A stretch of DNA of 64,000 nucleotides. Source: Streptomyces bathyalis. Its GTDB lineage: Bacteria > Actinomycetota > Actinomycetes > Streptomycetales > Streptomycetaceae. This document shows positions 27,740-36,898 of the stretch, piece after piece. The stretch is from positions 4,216,001 to 4,280,000 of the forward strand of contig NZ_CP048882.1 in assembly GCF_015910445.1 (NCBI RefSeq). The letters run 5' to 3'. The position numbers and the translations under genes are program-made. The first letter of the stretch is position 1. Every line of letters starts with the position of its first letter. The notes under the pieces were generated by a model. It did not search any database, was not told where the DNA came from, and was given only the letters and a program-made list of their open reading frames with translations.

Positions 27740-29236
27740 TCACTCGGCCGGGGCGGCGTCCCGGCCGTGTGTGGCCTTGCGGTCGTGGATGTACAGCTTG
27801 CGCCGGTCGCCGACGTCGAGCCGCCGCGGCAGCGGCAGTTCGTACTGGACGGGCCGGTAGTGGTCGGTGAGCTGGCGCTCGGGGTTGTAGACGGTGTTGA
27901 AGCGCCACAGCATGCGCGCGAAGTTGGTCTGGCCGCGCATCAGGTTGCCGCTCAGCACGCGCAGTGCCCCGAACGCGGTGCGCAGACCGAGGTGTTTGCG
28001 GTTGATGACGGCCTGCGTGCGGACGAGTTCGCGGTAGAAGACGTCGAGCGGCAGGGTGGTCGGGACGACGGCGTGCTGGATGTCGAAGAGCCGGTAGTCC
28101 CGCGTGGTCAGCCGCCGCGACTCCGTGTGCCACACCTCGGTGCCGGGGTACGGGGTCATGACCGTGAGGTGCACGATCTCGGGCACCGACAGGGCGAAAT
28201 CCCGTACGACACGGAACCTTTCCTCGTCCCATCCGGGGTCGACGATCAGGTTGATGGCCACGTTGATGCCCATCTTCCGGGCCAGTTCGAGGGCCTTGAA
28301 GTTGTCGTCGGGGGTGACGCGCTTGCGGTACAGGTCCAGCCCCTCGGCGTCGATCGCCTCCATTCCCAGGAACATGTACTGAAGCCCCAGCCGCGTCCAC
28401 CGCTCGAAGATCTCCGGGTGGCGCAGCAGTACGTCGGCGCGCGTCTCCAGGTAGTAGCGCTTGCGGATGCGGCGGCGCTCGATCTCGGCGGCGATGGCGT
28501 CACCGTGCTCGGGGCGGATGAAGGCCACGTCGTCGACGATGAAGACGCTGCTCTCACGGATGCTCGCCATCTCCTCGCCGGCCGCCTCGGGGGACGCCTT
28601 GCGGTAGCTGCGCCCGTAGAAGGTCCAGGCCGAGCAGAAGGAGCAGTCCCAGGGGCAGCCCCGTGTGAACTCGATGGACGCGCAGGGGTCGAGCTCGCCG
28701 ATGAAGTAGCGGCGGCGGTGGGCGAGCAGATCGCGGGCCGGGCGCGGGGTGTCGATGCTGTGCAGCATCTGCGGGCCGGGACCGCGGCCGTCGGCGGTGA
28801 CGATGCCGGGGACGCCGTCGACGCCGCCCTGTGCCAGTCCCTCCAGCAGCGGGCCGACGGCGGGTTCGCCCTCGCCGCGGATCACCGAGTCCACGGCGCC
28901 CTCCGCCTGCTCGAGCACTTCCTGGGCCACGAAGGACACGCTGTGCCCGCCGAAGAAGACATGCGCGGACGGAACGAGCTGCTTGGCGCGGTGTGCGAGC
29001 TCGATCGCCTCGGGCACGTTCGCCAGGTAGTTGAGGGAGAAGCCGATCGCCTGGGGTTCGAACTCGATCATCGTCCGTTCCAGGTCGGAGTGCTTGGAGA
29101 CCTGGAGGTCGATCACGCGCACCTCGTGTCCGGCCTCCCGCGCGGCGCCCGCGACGCGCTCCAGACCGAGGGGTTCGAGCCGGAGGAAGATCTCCGAGTA
29201 CATCAGGGCACTGGGGTGGACGAGAAGCAGACGCAC
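27740..29236 (-). CDS. hpnR: B12-binding radical SAM protein, probable hopanoid C-3 methylase
   Basis: A 498-residue protein. The N-terminal cobalamin-binding fold (about 1-140) contains PSAHVFFGGHSVSFVAQE but no DxHxxG motif, as in base-off B12 radical SAM methylases. The radical SAM cluster is C194-x3-C198-x2-C201 (RGCPWDCSFCSAW). The N-terminal MRLLLVHPSALMYSEIFLRLEPLGLERVA matches my recollection of HpnR, which methylates hopanoids at C-3. Other B12 radical SAM methylases remain possible. It lies 1.6 kb from cobN and needs cobalamin as cofactor. Confidence 0.75.
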   Translation of the reverse strand: MRLLLVHPSALMYSEIFLRLEPLGLERVAGAAREAGHEVRVIDLQVSKHSDLERTMIEFEPQAIGFSLNYLANVPEAIELAHRAKQLVPSAHVFFGGHSVSFVAQEVLEQAEGAVDSVIRGEGEPAVGPLLEGLAQGGVDGVPGIVTADGRGPGPQMLHSIDTPRPARDLLAHRRRYFIGELDPCASIEFTRGCPWDCSFCSAWTFYGRSYRKASPEAAGEEMASIRESSVFIVDDVAFIRPEHGDAIAAEIERRRIRKRYYLETRADVLLRHPEIFERWTRLGLQYMFLGMEAIDAEGLDLYRKRVTPDDNFKALELARKMGINVAINLIVDPGWDEERFRVVRDFALSVPEIVHLTVMTPYPGTEVWHTESRRLTTRDYRLFDIQHAVVPTTLPLDVFYRELVRTQAVINRKHLGLRTAFGALRVLSGNLMRGQTNFARMLWRFNTVYNPERQLTDHYRPVQYELPLPRRLDVGDRRKLYIHDRKATHGRDAAPAE

Positions 29237-29433
29237 CGTTGCCTCCGGGAGTCGCGGGCCGGTGCGTCCACCCGTTGTCCGGGAGCGGGGGCGTCAAACG
29301 GCGCACGGACCGGCGTCCCCCGTTCGGCGGTGTCCCTCCGGCCCGGGGTGATCTCACGTACTGGATACGGTCTGTGCTGGTGCGGACGGGTGAGCCATCA
29401 TGGGCGGCTGGCCACGATGAGCGGGAACCATTG

Positions 29434-30618
29434 ATGACCACGTGCCAGGAACGGCAGGATCCGCCCGAGACGCAGCACCTCACCGGGCCCCCGCGGGCTC
29501 TGTCGGTCGCGACGTTCGTCAGCAGCTTCGACCGGTTCGTGATCAGTCCCATGCTGGTGCTGATCGCATCCGGACTGGGAGTGCCGCTCTCGACGGCGGT
29601 CGTCACCGCCAGCGGCTACTTCCTCGCGTACGGGCTGTCGCAGCCCTTGTGGGGGTTGCTCTCCGACCGCTTCGGGCGCGTGCGGATCATGCGCGCGACG
29701 CTGCTGGCCGCGGCGGCGGCCGGAGTGGTCTCCGCCGTGGCACCCGGGATGGCGGTGCTGGCCGTGGCGCGGATCGCGGCCGGTGCCTTCTTCGGGGCGG
29801 TGGTGCCGACGTCCCTCACGTACGTGGGCGACACGGTGAGCACCACATGGCGCCAGCGGGCGCTGTCGGACCTGATGGCCGCGATGGCCCTGGGCACCGC
29901 GCTGGCCACGGCGTTCGGTGGCGTGCTGGGTCATCTCCTGCACTGGCGTGCGGTGTTCGCCACGTCAGCGGCGTGCGCGCTGCTGTGCTCCTTCGCCCTG
30001 CGCAAGCTGCCCGAGCCGGCGCGCGCACCGGTCGCCGGGGTGGGCGAGCCGCTGCGTGCGGTGCTGCGCAACGGCTGGGCACTGCTGGTGTTCGGGCTGG
30101 CGTTCGTCGAGGGCGCCGTGCTGCTCGGGACGATGACCCTGCTCGCGGCGGCACTGCAGGCGAACGGTGTGAGCGCGGCAGTCGCGGGTCTCGCCACGGC
30201 GGCCTTCGGCGTCGGCGTGCTGGGGTTCTCGCGCCTGGTGAAGGCGCTGTCCGGACGGATGCCGGTGTGGGCGCTGATGGCCGTGGGCGGCGCGCAGATC
30301 TGCCTCGGCTACGGCATGGTCGCCGCACGCATCGATCTGGTTGTCGTCATCATCACGGCCCTGCTCCTCGGCGGCGGATGGTCGTTCATGCACTCGTCGC
30401 TGCAGACCTGGGCGACATCGGTTGTGCCGGAGGCGCGGGGCACGGCGGTCGCCTTCTTCGCCGCCTCGTTGTTCATCGGCAGCTCGGTCGCTGTGAGTGC
30501 CGCCGGACCTTTGGCACAACACGGGCAGTACGCGCTGCTGTTCGGCATCGCGTGCGTGACGTCGGTCCCGTTGACCGTCACGGCCGTCCTGTGCCGGCGG
30601 CGGCGGTCGGCGGGGTGA
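29434..30618 (+). CDS. MFS transporter, probable 12-TM drug/metabolite exporter
   Basis: A 394-residue major facilitator. The loop 2-3 signature is GLLSDRFGRVRIMRATL, motif C-like glycine-rich text is in ALATAFGGVLGHLLHWR, and about twelve hydrophobic segments are visible. ATG at 29434 chosen because a soluble start (MTTCQERQDPPETQ) leads into the first helix; a longer frame exists upstream. Most similar in style to Bcr/CmlA and arabinose-efflux permeases. Substrate unknown; it is divergent from hpnR. Confidence 0.85.
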   Translation: MTTCQERQDPPETQHLTGPPRALSVATFVSSFDRFVISPMLVLIASGLGVPLSTAVVTASGYFLAYGLSQPLWGLLSDRFGRVRIMRATLLAAAAAGVVSAVAPGMAVLAVARIAAGAFFGAVVPTSLTYVGDTVSTTWRQRALSDLMAAMALGTALATAFGGVLGHLLHWRAVFATSAACALLCSFALRKLPEPARAPVAGVGEPLRAVLRNGWALLVFGLAFVEGAVLLGTMTLLAAALQANGVSAAVAGLATAAFGVGVLGFSRLVKALSGRMPVWALMAVGGAQICLGYGMVAARIDLVVVIITALLLGGGWSFMHSSLQTWATSVVPEARGTAVAFFAASLFIGSSVAVSAAGPLAQHGQYALLFGIACVTSVPLTVTAVLCRRRRSAG

Positions 30619-30697
30619 CGAGCACATGGCGGGAGCGGGCCGGAGCCCGCGTCTGGCATCGGGTCCGCCGGGGCGTACGGATGCCCGGCCTGCTTCG

Positions 30698-31297
30698 ATG
30701 GGTGACGTGAACACTCAGCACGCGGGCACCACGGTCGTCGTCGAGGCGCTGACGGAGGCGCACGCAGACGAGGTCCTGGCCATCTACCAGGCCGGGATCG
30801 ACGAGGGGAACGCCACCTTCGAGACGGCCGCGCCCACGTGGGAGGCGTTCGACGCCGCCAAGCTTCCCGAGCACAGGTTCGTTGCCGTCGAGCGGGAGGC
30901 CGGCGATGTGCGGAGCGGGGCCGGCAGTGACGGCGAGGGCGGCACCGGCACTGACACCGGCACCGGCAGCGGTGGCAGGGTGCTGGGCTGGATCGCCGTC
31001 GCGCCCACCTCGGCCCGTACCGTCTACGCGGGTGTGGTCGAGCACTCGGTGTATGTGCACCCAGGGGCACGCGGCCGTGGAGTGGCCCGAGTGCTGCTGG
31101 ACGCGCTGATCGCCTCCACCGAGGCCGCCGGGATCTGGACGATCCAGGCGGGCATCTTCCCCGAGAACACGACCAGCATCGCGCTGCACCTGCGCGCGGG
31201 CTTCCGCGTCGTCGGCACCAGCGAACGCCTGGCCCGCCACCACGGCGTCTGGCGCGACGTCCAGCTTCTCGAACGGCGCAGCCCCGTCGTCGACTGA
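30698..31297 (+). CDS. GNAT N-acetyltransferase, phosphinothricin acetyltransferase-like
   Basis: About 199 residues. IYQAGIDEGNATFETAAPTWEAFD is the signature of the PAT/MnaT branch, with HSVYVHPGARGRGVARVLLDALI as the acetyl-CoA loop and IFPENTTSIALHLRAGFRVVGT next. Between strands it has a Gly/Thr/Asp-rich insert (GSDGEGGTGTDTGTGSGG) absent from typical members, probably a surface loop grown by slippage. Start at ATG 30698 or GTG 30707. It may detoxify methionine sulfoximine-type compounds; this is family inference. Confidence 0.85.
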   Translation: MGDVNTQHAGTTVVVEALTEAHADEVLAIYQAGIDEGNATFETAAPTWEAFDAAKLPEHRFVAVEREAGDVRSGAGSDGEGGTGTDTGTGSGGRVLGWIAVAPTSARTVYAGVVEHSVYVHPGARGRGVARVLLDALIASTEAAGIWTIQAGIFPENTTSIALHLRAGFRVVGTSERLARHHGVWRDVQLLERRSPVVD

Positions 31298-31301
31298 TCA
31301 G

Positions 31302-31337
31302 TCGACCGATCCCTCGACCGATCCCACGACCGATATG
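31302..31337. repeat. 12-bp tandem repeat, three units
   Basis: TCGACCGATCCC is repeated at 31302-31313 and 31314-31325, with a diverged third unit to 31337, just after the GNAT stop codon. It resembles simple slippage; no function is suggested. Confidence 0.6.
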
Positions 31338-31356
31338 ACGGGCGGGCGCCGCCGGT

Positions 31357-32619
31357 TCAGTAGGGCCGCGCGTCGATGGTCATGCCGGCCGCACGCAGCC
31401 GTCCGACGAGCGCGTCGCCGAGGGCGGTTGCCGGTGTGAGTACGCCGCCGTCGCCCTCCGGCAGGGCGTCCCGGTCCAGGACGAGGGCCAGCGCGGATTC
31501 GCCGAGCATGACCGCGGTCGCCTTGTAGCCCGGGTCGCCCTGTGCCCTGAACCGTGCGGTGTAGCGGGCGCCGGTGGTGGTGACGGCGAAGGTGTCCAGG
31601 GTGAAGTGGCCCTTCTCGCGCGAGCGCGCATCGGGCCCGTCGCCGGGATTCGGCAGGACCTTGTCCAGCAGCGGCCGCGTGGGCCGCAGCGCCAGCCCGG
31701 TGACGAGCCCGCCCATGGCACCGGTCACCGCCGCCGCGACGAGTGGCGAGAGCAGCGGCGGGCCGAGGCGCATGGCCTCGCGGTAGCGGAAGCGGGCGCC
31801 GTACGCGTGATCGCGCAACGCCGCGCTGCGGCGGACGATGCGGGTGTTGAACGGCGCCATGAAGAAGGGCGCGAGGACCCCGCGCAGCGGCGTGCCCGCC
31901 TTGGAGCCGCGGGCCATGAACAGGTCGCTCTGGCGGCCCAGTTCGGGCTCGGCGGCGCGGTCGGGGCTGAGGGTGTAAGGGTCGGCGGCGAGCCGCCGGG
32001 CCTTGCGGTCCTTCTTCATCATGTCGATCTGCTGGCGCACCGAATCGATGGTGCCGCCGCTGACACCGCCGCTGACCGAGGTGAGAACCGCGGTGGTGTC
32101 GGCGAGTTCGCCGCTGCCGTCGGCGCGGACCTTCTCGTGGAGGAGGTGCACGTTGATGTCGGAGGGGATCGAGTCGAAACCGCAGGCATGGACGATGCGG
32201 GCGCCGGTGGAGGCGGCGGTCCCGTGGTGGGCGTCGATGGTTTCGCGTACGAAGAGGGCCTCACCGCACAGATCGACGTAGTCGGTGCCGGCCTGCGCGC
32301 AGGCACCGACCAGGTCGCGCCCGTACTTCGCGTACGGACCGACGGTGGTGATGACCACATGCGTCGCGCCGGCCATCTGCTCCAGGGCGGGACGGTCGCC
32401 GGCGTCGGCGACGAACAGGGGCCAGTCACGGGCCCGTTCGCCCAGGTCCTTCCGTATCGCGGTCAGCTTCTCCTCGCTGCGTCCGGCCAGAGCGATCCGG
32501 GTGCCCTCGGGGGCGGCCTGAGCCAGGTGACGTGCGACGAGGGCGCCGACGAAGCCGGTCGCACCGTAGACGGTGATGTCGATGTCGCGTGCGCCGCGCT
32601 TCGGGCTGGTGCCGGTCAT
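31357..32619 (-). CDS. Saccharopine dehydrogenase-family protein, trans-acting enoyl reductase-like
   Basis: A 420-residue protein with an N-terminal NAD(P)-binding fold (ITVYGATGFVGALVARHLA) and the blocks VVITTVGPYAKYGRDLVGACAQAGTDYVDLCGE and RIVHACGFDSIPSDINVHLLHEKV. These are diagnostic of the Rv2953-type trans enoyl reductase family of actinobacteria. Length matches. GGAAGGA precedes the ATG at 32619. In mycobacteria the relative reduces lipid chains made by PKSs; no PKS is present here, so the role is likely general lipid metabolism. A short hydrophobic stretch near 300 may tether it to the membrane. Confidence 0.88.
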   Translation of the reverse strand: MTGTSPKRGARDIDITVYGATGFVGALVARHLAQAAPEGTRIALAGRSEEKLTAIRKDLGERARDWPLFVADAGDRPALEQMAGATHVVITTVGPYAKYGRDLVGACAQAGTDYVDLCGEALFVRETIDAHHGTAASTGARIVHACGFDSIPSDINVHLLHEKVRADGSGELADTTAVLTSVSGGVSGGTIDSVRQQIDMMKKDRKARRLAADPYTLSPDRAAEPELGRQSDLFMARGSKAGTPLRGVLAPFFMAPFNTRIVRRSAALRDHAYGARFRYREAMRLGPPLLSPLVAAAVTGAMGGLVTGLALRPTRPLLDKVLPNPGDGPDARSREKGHFTLDTFAVTTTGARYTARFRAQGDPGYKATAVMLGESALALVLDRDALPEGDGGVLTPATALGDALVGRLRAAGMTIDARPY

Positions 32620-32914
32620 GGTCGGGTCCTTCCGGTCCGGGCGATGGTCGAGCGCTGGTGAAGGCTTTCGAGCGTGCCGGTGCGCAGGTGGGGCCCGCTC
32701 ACGGGCGGAGCGGTGCCGGCGGCACCTCGCCCATGGCCCCGGGTGCTCCCGCGTGCCAACGTATCCGGAGCGTGGTCGGGCCCGGCCACCGGCCGTCCCC
32801 CACCGGACCGGAGGACCGCATGCATGGTCGGGCCGCACGGGCGCGCCCGCCTCGCCCCGGTACAGCCTCGTGTGCCCGCCTTCGCTCGGTGCAGGCCCTC
32901 GCGCCCGCCCCGTC
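32620..32914. other. Intergenic region
   Basis: About 295 bases between two minus-strand genes. No gene, clear promoter or terminator hairpin was recognised. Confidence 0.4.
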
Positions 32915-33982
32915 TCAGTACAGCCGCGTCGGGTCGACCTGGTTCAGAAGGGGGCGGCCGTCGAGGTAGCGGCGAAGGTTGTCGCAGAAGATCCCGGTGA
33001 GGCGCTCGTTGGCGAGGCCACCGTTCGTCATCGCCGTGGCGTGGTAACCGAGGAGGACGTTCGGCAGGTCCCACAACGGGCTTTCCTGCGGCAGAGGTTC
33101 GGTCTCCGTGACGTCCAGCGCCGCGCCGGAGAGGTGACCGGACCTCAGCGCCTCTATCAGCGCCGCTTCGTCGGCCACCGCTCCGCGGCCGACGTTGACC
33201 ACGTACGCGCCAGGCTTCATGGCCTTGATCATCTGGTCGTCGATGAGGTGGTGCGTCTCCGGCGTCGAGGGCAGCGTGACGACGACGTAGTCGGCGTCGG
33301 CCACCGCCTCCGCGAGCCCGTCCACCGGGTGGACGCGGCCCACGATCCAGGTGTCCTCGCGGCCCCGGCCCGTCACGGAGCGGCGGACGCCGGTGAGCCG
33401 GCAGCCGAACGGATGCAGACGCCGGGCGACTTCCTTGCCGATGCTGCCCATTCCGACGATGCAGACGGTCCTGTCCTCGAGCGTGCCGCTCGCGGCGGTG
33501 TGCCAGTTCCGCTCGCGGCGTTGCCGGTGGAGCCGGTCCAGGTCCTTCACGTGCGAGAGGATCGCGGCGGCGGTGAATTCGGCGAGCGGCGCGGAGAAGA
33601 TGCCGCTGCCCGTCGTGACGGTGACGCCCGACTCCAGAAGTCCCGTGCCCGCGACGGCTTCACCCGCACCGGCGGCGCCCGCCTGGAACCAGCGCAGCCG
33701 GGGAGCCGCCTCCGGCAGGCTGTGGAGGTCGTCCATGTGGAGGTCCAGGATCACCTCCGCGCGCGCCAGCTGCTCCTCCCACGCCTGCTCCTGCTCGGGA
33801 GTGCGGCTGAAGCCGCCTTCGTCCGGCTCGGGGAGGCTTCCCGGACGGTAGAGCAGCCGCCGGCGCCCCTGCGGCGGAGGCACGAGAGCGGTGTCGTAAA
33901 GGACCCGTACGCGCGAGTCCGACTCCCGGATGCGCTCGACGTGTTCGGGCTCCAGCCAGCTCTTGATCAGAACGTCGACCAT
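32915..33982 (-). CDS. D-2-hydroxyacid dehydrogenase family protein
   Basis: A 355-residue NAD-dependent dehydrogenase. The cofactor motif is VCIVGMGSIGKEVARRL; YVVVTLPSTPETHHLIDDQMIKAMKPGAYVVNVGRGAVADE carries the catalytic Arg, and ALDVTETEPLPQESPLW the catalytic Glu, while the usual His is represented in LLGYHATAMTNGG. It reduces or oxidises 2-keto/2-hydroxy acids. It follows the MHS permease on the same strand after 177 bp, so it is probably in one transcript of the hydroaromatic cluster. Confidence 0.88.
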   Translation of the reverse strand: MVDVLIKSWLEPEHVERIRESDSRVRVLYDTALVPPPQGRRRLLYRPGSLPEPDEGGFSRTPEQEQAWEEQLARAEVILDLHMDDLHSLPEAAPRLRWFQAGAAGAGEAVAGTGLLESGVTVTTGSGIFSAPLAEFTAAAILSHVKDLDRLHRQRRERNWHTAASGTLEDRTVCIVGMGSIGKEVARRLHPFGCRLTGVRRSVTGRGREDTWIVGRVHPVDGLAEAVADADYVVVTLPSTPETHHLIDDQMIKAMKPGAYVVNVGRGAVADEAALIEALRSGHLSGAALDVTETEPLPQESPLWDLPNVLLGYHATAMTNGGLANERLTGIFCDNLRRYLDGRPLLNQVDPTRLY

Positions 33983-34159
33983 GGTGCGATTCCTTGCTCG
34001 TCCTGCGACCTCGTGCGGATGGTGTCAGGCTGCGGCGGGTTGCGCGATGGGTCGGCGCACACCGAACCAGTAACAGACCCCGCGAGCGCGGCGATGACAC
34101 CGGCCGAGCAGAACGTGAGCGACCAGGAGCCTGCCGTGCCGACGATCAGGCACAGGCGA

Positions 34160-35518
34160 TCAGTGCTTGCTGACGGGAGTTCGCGCTTCGTCGCCGTCAG
34201 TTGCCGCGGCCATGGCGGAAGGAGAGACGCTCGTTCCGCGGAGCGTGAGCGCGACGAGGGCCGAGGCACCGCATCCCGCCGCGAGATAGGCCGCGACCCA
34301 GTACCAACTGCCGCCGCCGAACGCCACGAGCGCCGTCGCGATGAACGGCGTGAAGCCACCGCCCACGGCACTGGCGACCTGGTATCCCACCCCGGCGCCG
34401 CTGTAGCGGTACTCGGCGCCGAACAGCTCGGTGAACAGCGGCTGCTGGACGCTGACGATCATGTCGTGCGCGATGTTGACGAGCAGGACGGACGTGACCG
34501 CCAGGAGGATCGCGGACCCGGACTCCATCGACAGGAAGTACGGAACGCTGCCCAGCACCCCGATCACTGCTCCGGTCATGAAGACCGGCTTGCGTCCGTA
34601 CCGGTCCGAGAGCCACGCGAACGCGGGGATGGTGACGATGCCGACGGCGCCGACGAGCAGCCCGATGTTCAGCATCAGGCCGGAGTCGAAGCCGTGCTCG
34701 TCGACGGCGTAGGAGAGCGCGAACGTCGTGACGACGTACATCGTCACGAGCTCACCGAGGCGCATGCCGATGATCTGGAAGAAGGCGGCCGGGTGCTTGC
34801 GCAGCGCGGTCACCACGGGGAGCTTCGTGCGCTTCTGCGCCTGCCGCGCCTCGACCTCCTCCTTGAACACCTCGCTCTCGGGGACCCCCGCCCGTATCCA
34901 CAGGGCCAGCGCGACGAGCAGTGCGCTGACCAGGAACGGAACGCGCCAGCCCCACTCCTGGAACTCCCGCTCCCCGAGGCCGTTCTCCATCAGCGCGACA
35001 GCACCGGTGGCGAGGATCAGGCCCACCGAGTAACCGACCTGCACGCCGGAGCTGTAGAGGGCCTTGAGCCTGGACGGCGCGGACTCGACCGCCATCAGCG
35101 CGGCCCCGCCCCACTCGCCGCCGACGGCGAAGCCCTGGAGAGCGCGGAGGATCACCAGGAACAGCGGTGCCCACCAGCCGATGCTCCCGTACGTCGGCAG
35201 CGCCCCGATGAGTGCGGTGGAGATCCCCATCAGCAGGACCGTCCACACCAGCATCCGCTTGCGGCCGAGCTTGTCCCCGAAGTGCCCGAAGACGAGACCG
35301 CCCAGCGGGCGGCACACGAAGCCGATGCCGAACGTGGCGAAGGCGGCGAGCGTGCCGGCGAGGGGGCTGACGCCGGGGAAGAAGGCCTTGTTGAAGACGA
35401 TGGCGGCGACGATCCCGTAGAGGAGGAAGTCGTACCACTCGACGACGGCCCCGATGGAGCCGCCGAGCGCAGCACGAGTCTGCTTGCGGGGCGTTGACTG
35501 CTCTGAAGCGAATGACAT
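34160..35518 (-). CDS. MFS permease of the metabolite:H+ symporter (MHS) family, shikimate transporter-like
   Basis: A 452-residue permease. The MHS signature is the start (AALGGSIGAVVEWYDFLLYG) together with GFVCRPLGGLVFGHFGDKLGRKRMLV and LQGFAVGGEWGGAALMAVESAP. About twelve TM segments. ShiA, KgtP and ProP belong here; substrates are organic acids or betaines. Its position beside a dehydroshikimate dehydratase and IclR gene favours shikimate, quinate or a similar acid. Two tandem copies of the IclR-type motif (35528-35563) sit directly upstream of its ATG at 35518. Confidence 0.88.
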   Translation of the reverse strand: MSFASEQSTPRKQTRAALGGSIGAVVEWYDFLLYGIVAAIVFNKAFFPGVSPLAGTLAAFATFGIGFVCRPLGGLVFGHFGDKLGRKRMLVWTVLLMGISTALIGALPTYGSIGWWAPLFLVILRALQGFAVGGEWGGAALMAVESAPSRLKALYSSGVQVGYSVGLILATGAVALMENGLGEREFQEWGWRVPFLVSALLVALALWIRAGVPESEVFKEEVEARQAQKRTKLPVVTALRKHPAAFFQIIGMRLGELVTMYVVTTFALSYAVDEHGFDSGLMLNIGLLVGAVGIVTIPAFAWLSDRYGRKPVFMTGAVIGVLGSVPYFLSMESGSAILLAVTSVLLVNIAHDMIVSVQQPLFTELFGAEYRYSGAGVGYQVASAVGGGFTPFIATALVAFGGGSWYWVAAYLAAGCGASALVALTLRGTSVSPSAMAAATDGDEARTPVSKH

Positions 35519-35527
35519 GGCAACCTC

Positions 35528-35563
35528 TGTGCGCTTGGTGCACATCTGTGCGTGACTTGCACG
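35528..35563. promoter_or_regulatory. Tandem IclR-type operator pair, MHS permease promoter
   Basis: TGTGCG-CTTGG-TGCACA (35528-35544) and TGTGCG-TGACT-TGCACG (35547-35563) are two copies of a 17-bp dyad spaced 19 bp start to start. The same spacing recurs at 37884. They lie 10-45 bp upstream of the permease start. Confidence 0.65.
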
Positions 35564-35759
35564 GCATCGTGTACTGGCCGGATTGCCCGGGTCAAGGGTC
35601 TGTTCCGGATCGATGCGCCGCGGACAAGGTCCCATGCAGGGCGGCCGCCGGGTCGATCCGCCGCCCTTTCCTGCTCTGTCCGCTGCTGGCCCGGCCCGTG
35701 CGCCGTCTCTCCCGTAGCCGTCGGCGTCTCTTCCGTTACGCTGTCACGATGCGTACGTT

Positions 35760-35776
35760 GGTGCGTATAGCGCACA
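35760..35776. promoter_or_regulatory. IclR-type operator upstream of alcohol dehydrogenase
   Basis: GGTGCG-TATAG-CGCACA, one mismatch from the symmetrical consensus TGTGCG-N5-CGCACA, 22 bp before the ATG at 35799 and partly over its likely -10 region. Confidence 0.6.
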
Positions 35777-35798
35777 GCATGAGAGAGGTGTCGACCCC

Positions 35799-36821
35799 AT
35801 GAAGGCAGCAGCACTCACCGCTCCCGGACGTGTCGAGACGATCCGCATCCCCACTCCCGGATACGGACGGCACGACGTGCTCGTTCGCATGACGGCCGTC
35901 GGCCTGTGCGGCACGGACCTCGCCGTGGTCGGGGGTGCACGCCCGGCGCCGCGGCTGCCATGGGTGCTGGGGCACGAAGGCATCGGGGAGATCGCCGCAG
36001 TGGGCAGCGCCGTCCGTCACCTCTTCGAGGGCGAGACCGTGGCCATCGAGCCGAACTATTGCTGCGGGCGGTGCGCGCAATGCGCGGCCGGGTTCACCTC
36101 GGGGTGCACGAAGCGGGTGGCCGTCGGGCTGGACACCCCGGGGGTTCTCGCGGAGTACGTGAGCGTGCCGGCCGAGTTCGTGCACGCGGCGACCAGGGAG
36201 GTCGACCCGCGCGATCTCGTGTGCGCTGAGCCGCTGGCCGTGGCGCGCACGGCCGTCCACCGCTCGGGAGTGCGAGCGGGCGAGACATCCCTGGTCGTGG
36301 GGGCGGGCTCCCAGGGACTGCTGGTCTGTCTCTGCCTGATCGACGCGGGGATCACCCCGTACGTGCGCGAACCGCACGAAGGTCGCCGGGCCCTCGCGGT
36401 CTCACTGGGTGCAGTGCCCGCGGAGGTCACTTCGGGGGCGCCCGGCGAGGGGTCGGACACCGGGGCCCCGCCCGCCGATCATGTCTTCGAGACCGCGGGG
36501 GTGGCGGAGGCCGCCGCCTGGGCACTGCGGCATGCCGCGCCCGGCGGCACCGTGACGTTCATAGGGATGAGCGGTGCACCGCTGGAGCTGACGGCGCACG
36601 AACTGGTCCGGCGGCAGCTGTCGTTGAAGGGTTCGCTGATCTACGACCATCCGCGGGACTTCGCGGAGACCGTCGCCCTGATCGAGAAGGGCACGTTGGC
36701 CCCCCACCGCGTGCTGCGGGCCGAGTTCGGCCTGGCGGACGCGGCCGCGGCGTTCGACGCGGTGGGGTCGACGCCGGGCAAGTGCTGGATCAACCTCGCC
36801 GGTACGGGCGGCACGGGATGA
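35799..36821 (+). CDS. Zinc-dependent alcohol dehydrogenase (MDR family)
   Basis: A 340-residue medium-chain dehydrogenase. The catalytic zinc ligands are in GLCGTDLAV (Cys) and GHEGIGEIAAVG (His-Glu). Structural-zinc cysteines appear as CCGRCAQCAAGFTSGC, and the NAD fold carries the unusual text SLVVGAGSQGLLVC. It would oxidise an alcohol of the imported substrate. It is divergent from the MHS permease, with IclR-type dyads in the shared promoter region, and GAGAGAGG upstream of the ATG. Confidence 0.88.
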   Translation: MKAAALTAPGRVETIRIPTPGYGRHDVLVRMTAVGLCGTDLAVVGGARPAPRLPWVLGHEGIGEIAAVGSAVRHLFEGETVAIEPNYCCGRCAQCAAGFTSGCTKRVAVGLDTPGVLAEYVSVPAEFVHAATREVDPRDLVCAEPLAVARTAVHRSGVRAGETSLVVGAGSQGLLVCLCLIDAGITPYVREPHEGRRALAVSLGAVPAEVTSGAPGEGSDTGAPPADHVFETAGVAEAAAWALRHAAPGGTVTFIGMSGAPLELTAHELVRRQLSLKGSLIYDHPRDFAETVALIEKGTLAPHRVLRAEFGLADAAAAFDAVGSTPGKCWINLAGTGGTG

Positions 36822-36898
36822 CGTCGACCGTGCAGCCACCGGGCGGCGTTGGCGGTGGTTCTGCGCGTGACCGCCGCGGCGCCCCCGTGTGTCACCGC

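Noticed and set aside
32573..35497. A 974-codon open frame on the plus strand opposite the hydroxyacid dehydrogenase and MHS permease genes
   Set aside because: It is a frame shadow in GC-rich DNA: no domain, Arg/Gly/Ala-rich text, and two well-supported genes on the other strand.
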